DNA of 64,000 nucleotides from SLHU01 sp009929975 (GTDB lineage Bacteria > Bacillota > Clostridia > Saccharofermentanales > UBA5734). The notes beneath the pieces were generated by a model, which was given only the letters and a program-made list of their open reading frames with translations, did no database searches and was not told the origin of the DNA. Shown here piece by piece: positions 53,442 to 63,465 of the stretch. Within the stretch, counting starts at the first letter, position 1; each line of letters begins with the position of its first letter. The DNA is taken from positions 496,001 through 560,000 of the forward strand of contig JAXGZQ010000001.1 in the NCBI GenBank assembly GCA_040776905.1. The letters run 5' to 3'. Made by a program: the position numbers and the translations under genes.

Positions 53442-54779
53442 ATGACGACCGAATCACACACACAAACCAGGCCCTGTCAGGTTCTTAAACAATTCTTCAT
53501 CAACCGGGACTTCGGTCTGCTCTGGACCGGTCGCCTTGTCTCCCAGCTTGGTGACGGCATTCATTATTTCGCGCTGGCCTGGCTGGTTTATGATCTGACC
53601 GGATCCGGCACAATTCTAGGTACACTTCTGATGGTCAGTAGCCTGCCGGGGATATTGCTGACACCGTTTACCGGTGTTTTATCTGATATGCTCAGCCGAC
53701 GCCATATCATCATTTTCATGGATCTTCTGCGTGGTGTGATCATGCTGCTGCTGGCGGCTGCCGTCTGGCAGGAACGATTGACCATCGGGCTGCTTTATCC
53801 CGCGACCATCCTGCTCGCGTTGGCCGGAACGCTATTCTGGCCGGCCGTCAGCGCGACCATTCCCGGGCTGGTCCGACCGAATGAACTGGTTAAGGCCAAT
53901 GCCCGTGATACCATGCTGTCAAGTGTGACGGGGCTGCTCGGCCCGCTGGCCGGCGGATTGCTTTTAGCCCGCTTCGGCTATATCGGCGTCTTTCTGGTCA
54001 ACGGACTGTCATTTTTACTTTCAGCGGTTTCGGAATGCTTTATTCGCTTCCCCAGGCAGGTCCATCAGCCTTCGGAGAAACCGGTCGCGACTTTTTTCGA
54101 CAACCTGAAAGGCGGCTTCCAGTTTCTCTGGCAGAGGCCTGGCCTTCGCCTGATCATCGCCGGCGGGATTGTTCTGAACTTTCTGATGAATCCCATTTTC
54201 AGTGTTGTTCTGCCCTATCTCGGCAAAGAACTGATGCAGATGAGCCCGGGCCGGTACAGTCTGTCTCAGATCGGCTTTCCTCTCGGCATGCTGCTGGGCA
54301 CGCTGATCGTCAGTGCTGTCGCCCGCCGTGTCCGTCAGTACCAGATGCTGACGGTCGGCGTTCGCCTGCATGGTTTTCTGCTCTTGCCGCTCAGTCTGCT
54401 GTCGATCCCTCTAGTCTGGACACAGTTTTCGCCCTGGATGCTGCCGCTTCTGCTGGCGATTCCTCTATTCCTGACCGGCATTGTCAATGTTCAGATCAAT
54501 GTTCCGCTGAATGTCATGATGCAGCAGACCGTTCCGGATCATTATCGCGGACGTGTCTTCTCTCTTTTCGGCAGCCTGATGAATATGGCCGCACCGGTCG
54601 GCATGGCCTTGTTCGGTATTCTGACAGATACCATTCCCGTTTATTTCCTCCTGATAGTCTGCGGACTGGGGATTGTCGCCATGGCCAGCGTGCTGGCCCG
54701 CCCGGCGCTGCGGGATATGTGCCGGGAAAATGAGCAGCGGGAGCTGCGGCATGCCGCAGCTCCTGTCATCAGCCAATAA
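53442..54779 (+). CDS. MFS transporter (macrolide/enterobactin-exporter type)
   Basis: A 445-residue major facilitator with about 12 spans. It opens QFFINRDFGLLWTGRLVSQL, contains the MFS motif A form GVLSDMLSRRHIIIFMD, and later LNVMMQQTVPDHYRGRVFSL, both typical of MFS_3/MFS-type multidrug exporters. Start 53442 has GGAGG seven bases upstream. Its last coding bases hold a 24-bp perfect palindrome. Substrate unknown. Confidence 0.88.
   Translation: MTTESHTQTRPCQVLKQFFINRDFGLLWTGRLVSQLGDGIHYFALAWLVYDLTGSGTILGTLLMVSSLPGILLTPFTGVLSDMLSRRHIIIFMDLLRGVIMLLLAAAVWQERLTIGLLYPATILLALAGTLFWPAVSATIPGLVRPNELVKANARDTMLSSVTGLLGPLAGGLLLARFGYIGVFLVNGLSFLLSAVSECFIRFPRQVHQPSEKPVATFFDNLKGGFQFLWQRPGLRLIIAGGIVLNFLMNPIFSVVLPYLGKELMQMSPGRYSLSQIGFPLGMLLGTLIVSAVARRVRQYQMLTVGVRLHGFLLLPLSLLSIPLVWTQFSPWMLPLLLAIPLFLTGIVNVQINVPLNVMMQQTVPDHYRGRVFSLFGSLMNMAAPVGMALFGILTDTIPVYFLLIVCGLGIVAMASVLARPALRDMCRENEQRELRHAAAPVISQ
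54740..54763. repeat. 24-bp perfect palindrome at the 3' end of the MFS gene
   Basis: GGAGCTGCGGCA is followed immediately by its exact complement, inside the last codons (RELRHAAAP). As RNA it would form a strong hairpin, which could stop or stabilise the transcript, but it has no T run after it. Confidence 0.7.
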
Positions 54780-54876
54780 GGTCCCCGTCAGGCAGATGAA
54801 CCGCTTGGCAACTTAGTCACAGACAAAAGCACCTGAATCTGTCAGACTCGTTGTATCATAATATCAGGAGGCTGAC

Positions 54877-56163
54877 ATGGCACAACCTGTAACGTTTCAT
54901 CCGCAACCATCTGATCAGACCCGTCCGGTCTATTTTGCCTATATCTGGCATGGCTTTTTTCTAGCCTTGACCATGTCAATGCTCGACCTGAATACGGTAT
55001 TCCCGGCACTGATCGCTGAACTGAGCCGGTCACGCCTCTTATTCGGTGCCTTGTATGCCATCATGCTGGGAGCACCGCTGCTGTTCAACCTGGTATTCAG
55101 CCATTATCTACGATCAAAGACCCGTAAAAAAGGATTTCTCCTGTTCGGTATTTATCTGCGTTCCGCAGCTTTTCTGGGCATGGCGTTTTCAACCCGCCTG
55201 TTTGGTGTTCAGAACCCTGCCCTCGCCGTCGCGACGTTCTTCCTCTGGGTTTTCCTCTTCTCAATCAGTGCCGGATTTGCCGGGATCGCCTATGCAGATC
55301 TGCTCGGAAAGACGATGAGCGGGCCGTTAAGGACCCGTCTGTATGCGGTCAAACAGTTTTTTGCCAGCCTGGCCGCCTTCGCCGGCGGACTGATTGTCAC
55401 CGGTCTCTTTCAGCCGGGCCGCTTCGGCTTTCCGGATCAGTATGTGATCAGCCTGCTGATCGGCTTTGCAGGACTGCTGATCGCCTCAGCCGGGTTCTAT
55501 CTGATCAGGGAGCCGGAAGGGCTGCCCCCGGCTGCCGGCCGGCAAAGCCTGATGATGTACATCCGGCAGGTCCCCGCCGTCCTGCGCCGGGACCGGCAGT
55601 TGCGCCGCTTTATACTGATCGAGAACATGGCCAGTTTCAGCGTGATGATTTTGCCCTTCTATATGATCTATGCCCGTGAGACCTTTCAACTGGATAATGT
55701 CTGGATCGGCCGCTATCTGCTGATCCAGGTCTCTGGAACGGTGCTGTCAAACCTGGTCTGGGGATTCGTCGCCAGCAAGACCAGCTCACGGTCGATCGTC
55801 CGTCTCTGTGTCATGCTGGGCGGTCTGATCCCGATCATCGCGCTGCTGCTTGTCCATACAACACCAGGCTTCTATGGTATCGTCTTTTTTCTTCTCGGCT
55901 TTATCATCAGCGGCAGGAAAATCGGCTTTGAACCATATCTGCTTGACATCGCGCCAGAAGCACAGCGAACCGAATATCTGGGGATTCGCGGTACGCTGAA
56001 TGTCTTTATCGTTGTTTTGCCGATCATCGGCGGCCTGCTGATCAATCTGACGGGGTATACTCTGACATTCATTCTCGTCAGCCTGGTGATGCTGGCGACC
56101 AGCTTACTGAACAGGCGAAACGCGGACAGGACCGCTGGCGATCCGCCCCTCACGGCAGATTAA
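54877..56163 (+). CDS. MFS transporter, second copy-type
   Basis: A 428-residue membrane protein with about 12 spans, only distantly like the preceding MFS gene. It opens MAQPVTFHPQPSDQTRPVYF, then AYIWHGFFLALTMSMLDLN, and has SLLIGFAGLLIASAGFYLIR in the middle and YLGIRGTLNVFIVVLPIIGG near the end. The start has AGGAGG seven bases upstream. The last 60 bases overlap the convergent ADP-ribosylglycohydrolase-like gene. Substrate unknown; sugar or drug export are both possible. Confidence 0.85.
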   Translation: MAQPVTFHPQPSDQTRPVYFAYIWHGFFLALTMSMLDLNTVFPALIAELSRSRLLFGALYAIMLGAPLLFNLVFSHYLRSKTRKKGFLLFGIYLRSAAFLGMAFSTRLFGVQNPALAVATFFLWVFLFSISAGFAGIAYADLLGKTMSGPLRTRLYAVKQFFASLAAFAGGLIVTGLFQPGRFGFPDQYVISLLIGFAGLLIASAGFYLIREPEGLPPAAGRQSLMMYIRQVPAVLRRDRQLRRFILIENMASFSVMILPFYMIYARETFQLDNVWIGRYLLIQVSGTVLSNLVWGFVASKTSSRSIVRLCVMLGGLIPIIALLLVHTTPGFYGIVFFLLGFIISGRKIGFEPYLLDIAPEAQRTEYLGIRGTLNVFIVVLPIIGGLLINLTGYTLTFILVSLVMLATSLLNRRNADRTAGDPPLTAD

Positions 56164-58224
56164 CGCGGCTGCACCGCCATCCAGCGGATCATCGTCCTCA
56201 ACTTCAAAGAGCAGTTGATCGCCCAGCCAGGCCCTTATCCGCTGCCCGTGAACGTCCAGCGTCATCGGTATCGCCTGGCCGAAAGACCAGGCATAAGCCT
56301 TTTCGGCCAGAATCGTCTCAGTGTCACGCATGCGGATCAGCCTGATCGTCTGGTCACGGTCGGCCAGCAGCGCATAGTAGCGGCGCATCCCCTGAGCACG
56401 CGCTCCGATGCCTGCCGCGTCGGCCAGATGCGGTGTGATGACAGCGGATACCTGATAATCGCGCCATTCCCTTGTCCCCTGCATGATCAGCCCGGTTCCG
56501 GTATTCTGAATCAGGCGATACGGCTCTTCTGTGATCGTCAGGGTATCAACGGCATTGACCCAGGCCTGCCGCCACATCTGGCTGTCTGACGGTCGGTCAA
56601 GCAGCAACTGCGGCTGACCGCTCCAGGTCAATGAGTCAAGGTAGATCACACCATCGGCCCGCTGACCAGATGCGATCTCAAGTCCGACATCCGCGATCGG
56701 ATAGCCTGCCAGATCAGGAATCTGCCAACTCAGCTGCATCTTGCTCCCCTCACTGATTTTTCCGACCGGTCCGCGCAGAAGAACCAGGTCATCCTCCGTA
56801 CCGTAATAACGAACGGTGAGGCAGACTGACACCGGCGGCTGCTGTTCGCCCGTCTGTACGCGGGCGATCACGGTCTGACCACTGTACAGCTGCGGTGAGG
56901 CAATCAGCGAGTAGCCGCCCATCGCACTGGCTTCAGGTGGAATAAAGACCGGTGTCGCGACACGGCAGGCACGCTGCATGGCCACACCATGATAATGAAC
57001 TGCCAGACAGCGCTGTCCCTGCTCACTGTGTCCTTCTTCATTGATCAGATCAGCGGTTCCCCGGCACTCCGTGCTGTCTTCAACCTGGAATCCCTGAACC
57101 GACCCGGGCTGTTCAAAATGGAACCTCGCCCCCTGCTTTGGATGTTCTTCCGGCCATCCATTCAGTCGACGGCCCAGATTGGCAATCCGAACCGCTTCAG
57201 TCAACGCGTCACTGATCGCCCGGCCGCCGTCAGCTGTCGGCAGATACATGCGGTCGGCGACGGGACCGCGCCAGTCCGGTCCGCTTTCAAGTCCGGCCAG
57301 TCCGTTCTTGATGCCGAGCAGACAGCCGACATTAGCTGAATTGCAATCGGTATCCCAGCCACTTGTATTGACGATCATCAGTGATTTCTGAAAATCATCC
57401 TCACCGTAAAGCAGACTGAGAATGATCAGGCCGTGATTAGGCACCATGTGGCAGTTCCCACCGTATTTGTCATAACCGTACTGATCGTCCAGTTTCTGCC
57501 GGGCCTCCCGCCAGTCCGGGATCGTCTGATGCCAGGCGCGGATATCACGGATCATCCGGGCGATCACACTATCCTGGGGAATATAGCTGATCGCCCGGTC
57601 AAGCAGGACCTGCAGATCAGACTCGATAAACGCCAGCGATTCCATTACCGCGATCACCTGCGCGCCATACAGCGCTTCACCATCATGGCTGACCGATCCG
57701 GCCTTCCAGGCCAATTCAGCCGCCAGATCAGGGTCGCCCGGCGCGACCATCGCCCAGGCGTCGATAAAGATCTGCGCACCGATCTGCTCTGAGACCACCT
57801 GCCCGTTCAGAGCACAACTGCCGCTGCGCGGAGCCGGGATACCTTCCTTCAGCCGCAGGTAGGCCGTATGCTCGGTCGACATCCCCATACCGCCCCACCA
57901 GAAGATCGTCCGGTTTTCAATCAGATAATTGAGCCAGGTCTGTCCGATCTGCTCCGCGGTGATGTCACGGCTGCAGCCATGATCTTCCAGAGCCCTGATG
58001 AATGTGAAGGTTCCGGTGATATCGTCATCCGTGACGATCAATGGCTGCCCGAGTTTTTCATGGACATAATACCAGATCTCACCCAGTTCTCTGGAGATTC
58101 GCTCATAAGACCATCCTTCAAATGGCCGCCCGAGGTACACGCCGATCATTTTGCCGAGCACGCCGGCATAGACTTTGGCCTGATACTCTTCAGACCCTAT
58201 TTTAGTTGCTTGATACTGCGACAT
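56104..58224 (-). CDS. ADP-ribosylglycohydrolase-fold protein with C-terminal sandwich domain
   Basis: A 706-residue protein. Residues about 12-350 are the ADP-ribosylglycohydrolase (DraG/ADPRH) fold: metal-binding aspartates in VTDDDITGTFTFIRALEDHG and in SGWDTDCNSANVGCLLG. Residues about 380-700 look like a beta-sandwich/concanavalin-like region (e.g. YRLIQNTGTGLIMQGTREW ... VTLDVHGQRIRAWLGDQLL). Enzymes of the first domain usually remove ADP-ribose from proteins or nucleotides, but here it ends a sugar operon, so it may act on another N- or O-glycoside. It starts three bases before the GH36 gene ends in transcription order. Confidence 0.83.
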   Translation of the reverse strand: MSQYQATKIGSEEYQAKVYAGVLGKMIGVYLGRPFEGWSYERISRELGEIWYYVHEKLGQPLIVTDDDITGTFTFIRALEDHGCSRDITAEQIGQTWLNYLIENRTIFWWGGMGMSTEHTAYLRLKEGIPAPRSGSCALNGQVVSEQIGAQIFIDAWAMVAPGDPDLAAELAWKAGSVSHDGEALYGAQVIAVMESLAFIESDLQVLLDRAISYIPQDSVIARMIRDIRAWHQTIPDWREARQKLDDQYGYDKYGGNCHMVPNHGLIILSLLYGEDDFQKSLMIVNTSGWDTDCNSANVGCLLGIKNGLAGLESGPDWRGPVADRMYLPTADGGRAISDALTEAVRIANLGRRLNGWPEEHPKQGARFHFEQPGSVQGFQVEDSTECRGTADLINEEGHSEQGQRCLAVHYHGVAMQRACRVATPVFIPPEASAMGGYSLIASPQLYSGQTVIARVQTGEQQPPVSVCLTVRYYGTEDDLVLLRGPVGKISEGSKMQLSWQIPDLAGYPIADVGLEIASGQRADGVIYLDSLTWSGQPQLLLDRPSDSQMWRQAWVNAVDTLTITEEPYRLIQNTGTGLIMQGTREWRDYQVSAVITPHLADAAGIGARAQGMRRYYALLADRDQTIRLIRMRDTETILAEKAYAWSFGQAIPMTLDVHGQRIRAWLGDQLLFEVEDDDPLDGGAAALICREGRIASGPVRVSPVQ

Positions 58225-58227
58225 ATC

Positions 58228-60426
58228 TTATACCTCCGGTTCAGCCAGCAGATGAATCAGACGGCCGATAAAATCGCCGCGCAGGCCTCTGATCTGCAGG
58301 CCGGCATACATCAGGGCGGCGCCGCTCATAATCTGATCGGTTCCTTCAACGCGGTAACGGTAAAGCGGATCAAGGCCTTTGCAGCGAATCCGCCAGCTGT
58401 GTTCATTCGCGCCGCCGAGAACCTGAACAAACGTCACCAAGGCCTCACGCTGGTCTTTGGCCACCACGGCCCAGCAGTCATAGCGGTGGTTTTCCCGCCA
58501 CGAGGCGATCCGATAATAATCACCGCGGCGGATCAGGTCGTTGTATTTATGGTACATGGCAACCTGATCCGGGATCATGTCGCGGTCAGCCTGGGGAATT
58601 TTCGTGATATCCAGCTCATAGCCAAACGTCCCCGCCAGTGCCACATATCCGCGTGTCTCAAACGAGGTTGTCCGTCCGACCGTGTGATTCGGCGAGTCAC
58701 TGACATGCGCGCCCATCGATGACAGCGGATAGATGAGGGCTGTCCCCTCCTGGATCGCCAGCCGTTCAATCGCGTCGGTATCGTCAGAAGTCCAGATCTG
58801 CGGACTGTAGTACAGCATGCCGGGATCAAAGCGGGCGCCGCCGCCGGAACAGTTTTCCAGCAGCAGATCCGGGAACTCCCGCAGCAGGCGTTCCTGCAGC
58901 TCATACACCGCCAGAACATAGCGGTGCATCAGCTCACCCTGTCGATCTGCCGGCAGTCCGGCGCTGCCGATATCCGAAAGCGGCCGGTTCATGTCCCATT
59001 TGACATAAGCGATATTGGCGCTTTTCAGAATGGATGAAACCTGCTCAAAGACATGGTCGCGAACCTCCGGCCGGGTCAGGTCGAGCACATACTGATGACG
59101 GCACAGTGTCGCGGTCCGTCCCGGAATCTGAATCACCCAGTCCGGATGTGCCCGGTAAAGATCGGAATCCGGCGAAATCATCTCCGGCTCAAACCAGATG
59201 CCGAACGCCAGTCCCAGCGCGTTGACCTGCTCGACCAGATAGCGAAGGCCACCGCGCAGCTTATTCTCATTGACCGTCCAGTCGCCCAGCGCACGATTGT
59301 CATCCTTGCGGTCGCCAAACCATCCGTCATCCATGACCAGCATCTCAATGCCGGTCCTCGCCGCTTCTCTGGCGATGTTAATCAGCTTATCCGTATCAAA
59401 ATCAAAATAAGTCGCTTCCCAGTTATTGATCAGAATCGGTCGTTTACGGTCTCGCCAGGGCCCCCGGATCAGATGCCCGCGGTATAAGTCATGCAAGGTA
59501 CGGGTCATCCCGCCCAGTCCGGCTGAGGAGTATACCAGGATGGTTTCCGGAGCCGTAAACACGCCACCGGGCTCCAGCTGCCAGGCAAACCCATCCGGAT
59601 GGATGCCCATGACCGCGCGGACTGTATCAAACTGGCTGCGCATGACCTGGGCAGTGAAATTGCCGGAGTAGACAAAATGCATGGCGTAGACATCGCCGTG
59701 ATCCTGGTCAGCCCCCTTTTCAGCGATCGCGAGAAACGGATGCTCCTGATGACCGGGCTCACCGCGGGTGGATGCGACGCCCTGACGGCCACGACCGACC
59801 GGCAGACGCTGAATATGGCGTTCTCTGGCCCATGACCCATGCAATGTAATAAGATCAAAGTCTCTTTCATCCAATTCCAGACTCGCCGAGAGGACTTTAT
59901 TCAGCGTCAGACACTGATCCCCCTGATTGACCAGCCGCACGCTGCGGGCAATCGCGTCAATTCCGCGAAACACTGAGTAATACAGCGCAACCTCAAGTTT
60001 AAGCACAGGATCTTCACAGACAAGCTCAAGTGTCATCGCGTCATCATCCGACGCGAATGTCGAAGGCAGACCATCCAGCGCTGGCTTACCGGTATGAATC
60101 CGATGCGAGCGATAGACCAGACCGCTGGCTGTCATGCCATTGGCATCCGTCACCTGCAGACAGGTTTCGCGGTAATCACCCAGGCCATAAGCCGGATACT
60201 CAAAAGGAAACGAATCCATGATGGGAACCCGGTCGCGGTTGTTGACCGACGGTACAAACGGGGCTTCATCAATCCGCATCAGATCATCAACACCGTTGTC
60301 CGGCAGACGCTGTCCGTAATAGAGGTGGCCGACGAGTTTCTCATCATCCACCAGAGCAATCAGGTAGGACGAATGGGCTGTATCCAGTTTAAAGATCTGC
60401 CGTACGGCATCAAAGTCTATCTTCAT
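58228..60426 (-). CDS. GH36 alpha-galactosidase
   Basis: A 732-residue retaining alpha-galactosidase. The catalytic nucleophile D478 sits in AYVKWDMNRPLSD and the acid/base region is WTSDDTDA (residues 545-552). Other family marks are RKRPILINNWEATYFDF, EMLVMDDGWFGDRKDDNRAL, FGIWFEPEMISPDSDLY and LLLENCSGGGARFDPGML. No signal peptide, so cytoplasmic; it would act on imported raffinose- or melibiose-type sugars. Start ATG 60426 with GGAGG seven bases upstream is preferred over ATG 60432. Confidence 0.95.
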   Translation of the reverse strand: MKIDFDAVRQIFKLDTAHSSYLIALVDDEKLVGHLYYGQRLPDNGVDDLMRIDEAPFVPSVNNRDRVPIMDSFPFEYPAYGLGDYRETCLQVTDANGMTASGLVYRSHRIHTGKPALDGLPSTFASDDDAMTLELVCEDPVLKLEVALYYSVFRGIDAIARSVRLVNQGDQCLTLNKVLSASLELDERDFDLITLHGSWARERHIQRLPVGRGRQGVASTRGEPGHQEHPFLAIAEKGADQDHGDVYAMHFVYSGNFTAQVMRSQFDTVRAVMGIHPDGFAWQLEPGGVFTAPETILVYSSAGLGGMTRTLHDLYRGHLIRGPWRDRKRPILINNWEATYFDFDTDKLINIAREAARTGIEMLVMDDGWFGDRKDDNRALGDWTVNENKLRGGLRYLVEQVNALGLAFGIWFEPEMISPDSDLYRAHPDWVIQIPGRTATLCRHQYVLDLTRPEVRDHVFEQVSSILKSANIAYVKWDMNRPLSDIGSAGLPADRQGELMHRYVLAVYELQERLLREFPDLLLENCSGGGARFDPGMLYYSPQIWTSDDTDAIERLAIQEGTALIYPLSSMGAHVSDSPNHTVGRTTSFETRGYVALAGTFGYELDITKIPQADRDMIPDQVAMYHKYNDLIRRGDYYRIASWRENHRYDCWAVVAKDQREALVTFVQVLGGANEHSWRIRCKGLDPLYRYRVEGTDQIMSGAALMYAGLQIRGLRGDFIGRLIHLLAEPEV

Positions 60427-60485
60427 GGTCATTCCTCCATCATTTTGCATCTTGCCGTTGACCGCCGGTCTGACTTTCCGGCACC

Positions 60486-61562
60486 TTATTTCTGCCGTCG
60501 GTCATTCTGAACAGCATCCACCGCACCCTTCAGATACGCGGTGAAATAGGCTTCACAGGTATAATGTCCGCCAACCATATCGATCAGATGATCGTTCATG
60601 ATCACCCCGTCAAAATTAATTTCATCCAGTGTCTTCAAAACATTGACCAGGTTATAGTAGCCGGCATCCGGGAAAGTCTCATTGAACCCGCCAGGCGCGG
60701 ACAGCGGCGCGGTGACATTGCGGACATGCAGCTTGAAGAGTTTTTTCTCCTTACCGAGAAACCGGATGAAGTCCTCCGGTGAGCAGCCCATCTCTTCGCC
60801 ACCCTCCAGCCAACAGCCGACACAGAGACAAACACCGATATTCGGACTGTCAGCGATCTCCAGAGCCCGCTTATAGCCATCAAAGGTCCCGAGAATGCAG
60901 CGTGGTACACCGGCCATGGTGTAGACCGGCGGATCGTCCGGGTGGAATCCGATATAGACCCCGGCGCTCTCGGCGACCGGAACGACCTGGCGGATGAAGT
61001 ACTCGTAATTGCCCCACAGTTCATCCTCGGTGAAGGTCCGGCCATGGCTGAGCGGCCATTCGAAATCGCCGAAAGCGATCGACCGGTTCGGGCGGCTGAG
61101 ATCAAGACCGCCGGCAGTCGCGCCGCCGCGGACCGGACGACGTTCATTATCACGCCAGATTCCATTGCCCATATGCGCGTATGTCGCGTAGTAGATTCCG
61201 GCTTCACCGAGATCTGAGATGTATTTGAGATAGCGTTCGATCATGCGGTCACGGTTCTCAAGACCCAGTGTCACATCTGGCATATTATGCAGCTGATCAT
61301 TGGCCAGGCGAAAAATCTTCAGACCATGCTCCTCCAGCATTTCACGGATCTCACGATAGCAGGACGCGCTGTGCTCCGGAACCTGATTGCCACCGATCAT
61401 CACCCATTCAACACCGAGCTGCTGGAGAAAAGCGACACCTTGCGGGTCGACGGTCAGACGGCCCGAAGCGTCACGGGTGATCGGACCCTCCATTTTTGTA
61501 CCGACCTGAATACCTGGCCGCGAATTGACATATCCGGGAACGACTTGCATTGGATAACTCAT
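60486..61562 (-). CDS. Mannonate dehydratase-like (UxuA family) TIM-barrel enzyme
   Basis: A 358-residue xylose-isomerase-like TIM barrel. The UxuA-type segment GVYIGFHPDDPPVYTMAGVP is clear, with metal-binding histidine and cysteine positions also in NIGVCLCVGCWLEGG and LFKLHVRNVTAPL, then HLIDMVGGHY. UxuA dehydrates D-mannonate to 2-keto-3-deoxygluconate in glucuronate breakdown; neighbours suggest the actual substrate may be another sugar acid. It starts 56 bp after the FMN-dehydrogenase gene. Confidence 0.85.
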   Translation of the reverse strand: MSYPMQVVPGYVNSRPGIQVGTKMEGPITRDASGRLTVDPQGVAFLQQLGVEWVMIGGNQVPEHSASCYREIREMLEEHGLKIFRLANDQLHNMPDVTLGLENRDRMIERYLKYISDLGEAGIYYATYAHMGNGIWRDNERRPVRGGATAGGLDLSRPNRSIAFGDFEWPLSHGRTFTEDELWGNYEYFIRQVVPVAESAGVYIGFHPDDPPVYTMAGVPRCILGTFDGYKRALEIADSPNIGVCLCVGCWLEGGEEMGCSPEDFIRFLGKEKKLFKLHVRNVTAPLSAPGGFNETFPDAGYYNLVNVLKTLDEINFDGVIMNDHLIDMVGGHYTCEAYFTAYLKGAVDAVQNDRRQK

Positions 61563-61618
61563 TGTGCACCTCTTTCTTCTGCGGGCATCGGTTGATATCC
61601 CGCCATTATGTGAACTGT

Positions 61619-62524
61619 TCAGCCCTCGGTCGGCCAGATAACGGCCGGATCGATATGGTCAAGGTCCGGTGAACAGGTTCGGCCCATCACACCGGCAAGT
61701 TCCTTTGTTATACGGACAATCGTGTCCCGCACACCATCAGCGCCGGACTTGCCCAGCGGCTCCATGATCACGCGGCCCGCGGAAACAGCGGTCGCCCCGA
61801 GCGCCAAAGCCTTGAAGACATCGTAGCCATCTGCCACACCACAGTCGACGAAGATCGGCATCTCACCATTGATGACCTTCGCGATCCTTGGCAGAATCAT
61901 CAGCGGAGGTACAGCGTGCCGCATGATGCCGTGATGGTGCGACACGACGATCCCCTGTACGCCGGCTTCAAGACATTTCCGTGCGTCCTGTTCGCTGAGC
62001 ACACCCTTGATCACGAAAGGCAGACGCGTGCTTCTGACGAATTGCTTGATATCATCCAGTGTTTTCGGTGACATCGGCAAACCAAGGATTTCATCAAACT
62101 GCCCGTTTCCGGAGAATGAGTGATCCAGGTCCATGCCGACCGCCATCGCGCCATGCCGTTCAGCATGTTCAATCCGGTTCATGATCATATCATGGTCAGC
62201 ATAAGGCTTGATAATTTTAATTGTGCGGGCACCGGTCGCTGTGATTCTTTCAAGTTCAGCCTCGTCGCCCATTCCTGCCCAGTTGACCGCGTCCGCTGCT
62301 TTCGCGCCGCGGGCCATTTCCACCATACCATCGGGCCAGACATTGTTGAGATGTGATAGTGCGGCCATCATGACGGGTGTTCTAAAGGTCTCTCCATAGA
62401 GCGTCAGTTCAGTTGACGGCAATACCGAGTCAAAATGACGCATTTCAATCAACAGAGAATTGAAATAGTTACGTGTGATCTCATTGGAATCACCTGGTTT
62501 ATTCAGCTGGTCAGTCAGTCCCAT
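61619..62524 (-). CDS. FMN-dependent alpha-hydroxy-acid dehydrogenase-like protein
   Basis: A 301-residue barrel of the lactate/glycolate oxidase family, shorter than usual (about 350-380). Late motifs are FVIKGVLSEQDARKCLEAG (FMN-contacting lysine), IVVSHHHGIMRHAVPPLMIL and IFVDCGVADGYDVFKALALG, ending GRVIMEPLG. The usual active-site S-N-H-G-G-R segment reads SHHHGIMR here, a clear deviation. It might oxidise or isomerise a hydroxy acid such as the product of the UxuA-like enzyme; inference. Confidence 0.82.
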   Translation of the reverse strand: MGLTDQLNKPGDSNEITRNYFNSLLIEMRHFDSVLPSTELTLYGETFRTPVMMAALSHLNNVWPDGMVEMARGAKAADAVNWAGMGDEAELERITATGARTIKIIKPYADHDMIMNRIEHAERHGAMAVGMDLDHSFSGNGQFDEILGLPMSPKTLDDIKQFVRSTRLPFVIKGVLSEQDARKCLEAGVQGIVVSHHHGIMRHAVPPLMILPRIAKVINGEMPIFVDCGVADGYDVFKALALGATAVSAGRVIMEPLGKSGADGVRDTIVRITKELAGVMGRTCSPDLDHIDPAVIWPTEG

Positions 62525-62646
62525 AATGTCAGTTCTCCTTTATTCGATTAATTCAAGTCTAGCATGAGCGATGGCGTCTGGCCATTGCTTTCAGGTATAG
62601 GATCCGACCGATGATCCAGCCGGGGAGAAGTCAGGCAAGCCGTCTG

Positions 62647-63465
62647 TCAACGAGAGCGCCATAAGCTCTCACTGAGAGCGGTGCCATGTCCCTGATAGCG
62701 CCGCGGGTTAACCAGGCGGTCATTGACCTCCTGAACCGCTACACGGGCAGCCTGTTCGATGATCTCATCGCCATAGGCCGCGGTCGCGTCCTGAGGCGGC
62801 ATCATCCCCATCACACCGACCAGACTCTGATCACGGTCCGGCAGCGCATCCAGATTGACGGTCTGCGGATGCAGGGCGAGCATATGAGACGTCTCCCAGC
62901 CAGCGGCATGGTCTCCGGCATCTGGATACTGGTCCTGTACCAGCAGGTAATCAACAAAAGCCCAGGCCAGCATCTGATGATGACCATTCATACGGCGCTG
63001 GTGATACTGCAGAACTGCCGCACGGGCATGATCAATCAACGGATAGTGGCCGGCAACAAGGACTCCGATTTTAAACCCCAGGGTATCGGCTTCAGACAAA
63101 ACATGGAGCAGAAGGTCCTGATAATGGCTGGCTTGTTCCGCAACGGTAAATGGCTGGCGGTCAGCCAGAAAATTTGCCGGATCGAGTGCCATTGCTTCAG
63201 CGATCTGCTGACGATCGTCCGCAACAGCCTCCATCAGTGAGTCCAGTCGTGGCTCACCATAATACAGCGGTGGAAACACCAGACCTCCACCCATCTGGGC
63301 ACAGCGTATCGCGATCCCTTCCGCTTGAAGGGTATCAGCGCCAACCGCGTTATGAATACCGTGCCATTCCAGCGTGCCGATGGGTATATAGACGACCGGG
63401 CATTCCTGCCGCCGTTTGACGATCTGTTCTGGTCTGAGAAACTGGTATCTGACATCATCTGGCAT
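62647..63465 (-). CDS. Creatininase-family amidohydrolase
   Basis: A 272-residue metal hydrolase. The signature GTLEWHGIHNAVGADTLQAE holds the E-x-H and D metal ligands. Further conserved parts are VLVAGHYPLIDHARAAVL and the C-terminal AGWETSHMLALHP. Family members hydrolyse cyclic amides (creatinine) or formamide-type intermediates, and many of unknown role sit in sugar operons. It appears to be the first gene of the five-gene minus-strand unit. Confidence 0.85.
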   Translation of the reverse strand: MPDDVRYQFLRPEQIVKRRQECPVVYIPIGTLEWHGIHNAVGADTLQAEGIAIRCAQMGGGLVFPPLYYGEPRLDSLMEAVADDRQQIAEAMALDPANFLADRQPFTVAEQASHYQDLLLHVLSEADTLGFKIGVLVAGHYPLIDHARAAVLQYHQRRMNGHHQMLAWAFVDYLLVQDQYPDAGDHAAGWETSHMLALHPQTVNLDALPDRDQSLVGVMGMMPPQDATAAYGDEIIEQAARVAVQEVNDRLVNPRRYQGHGTALSESLWRSR

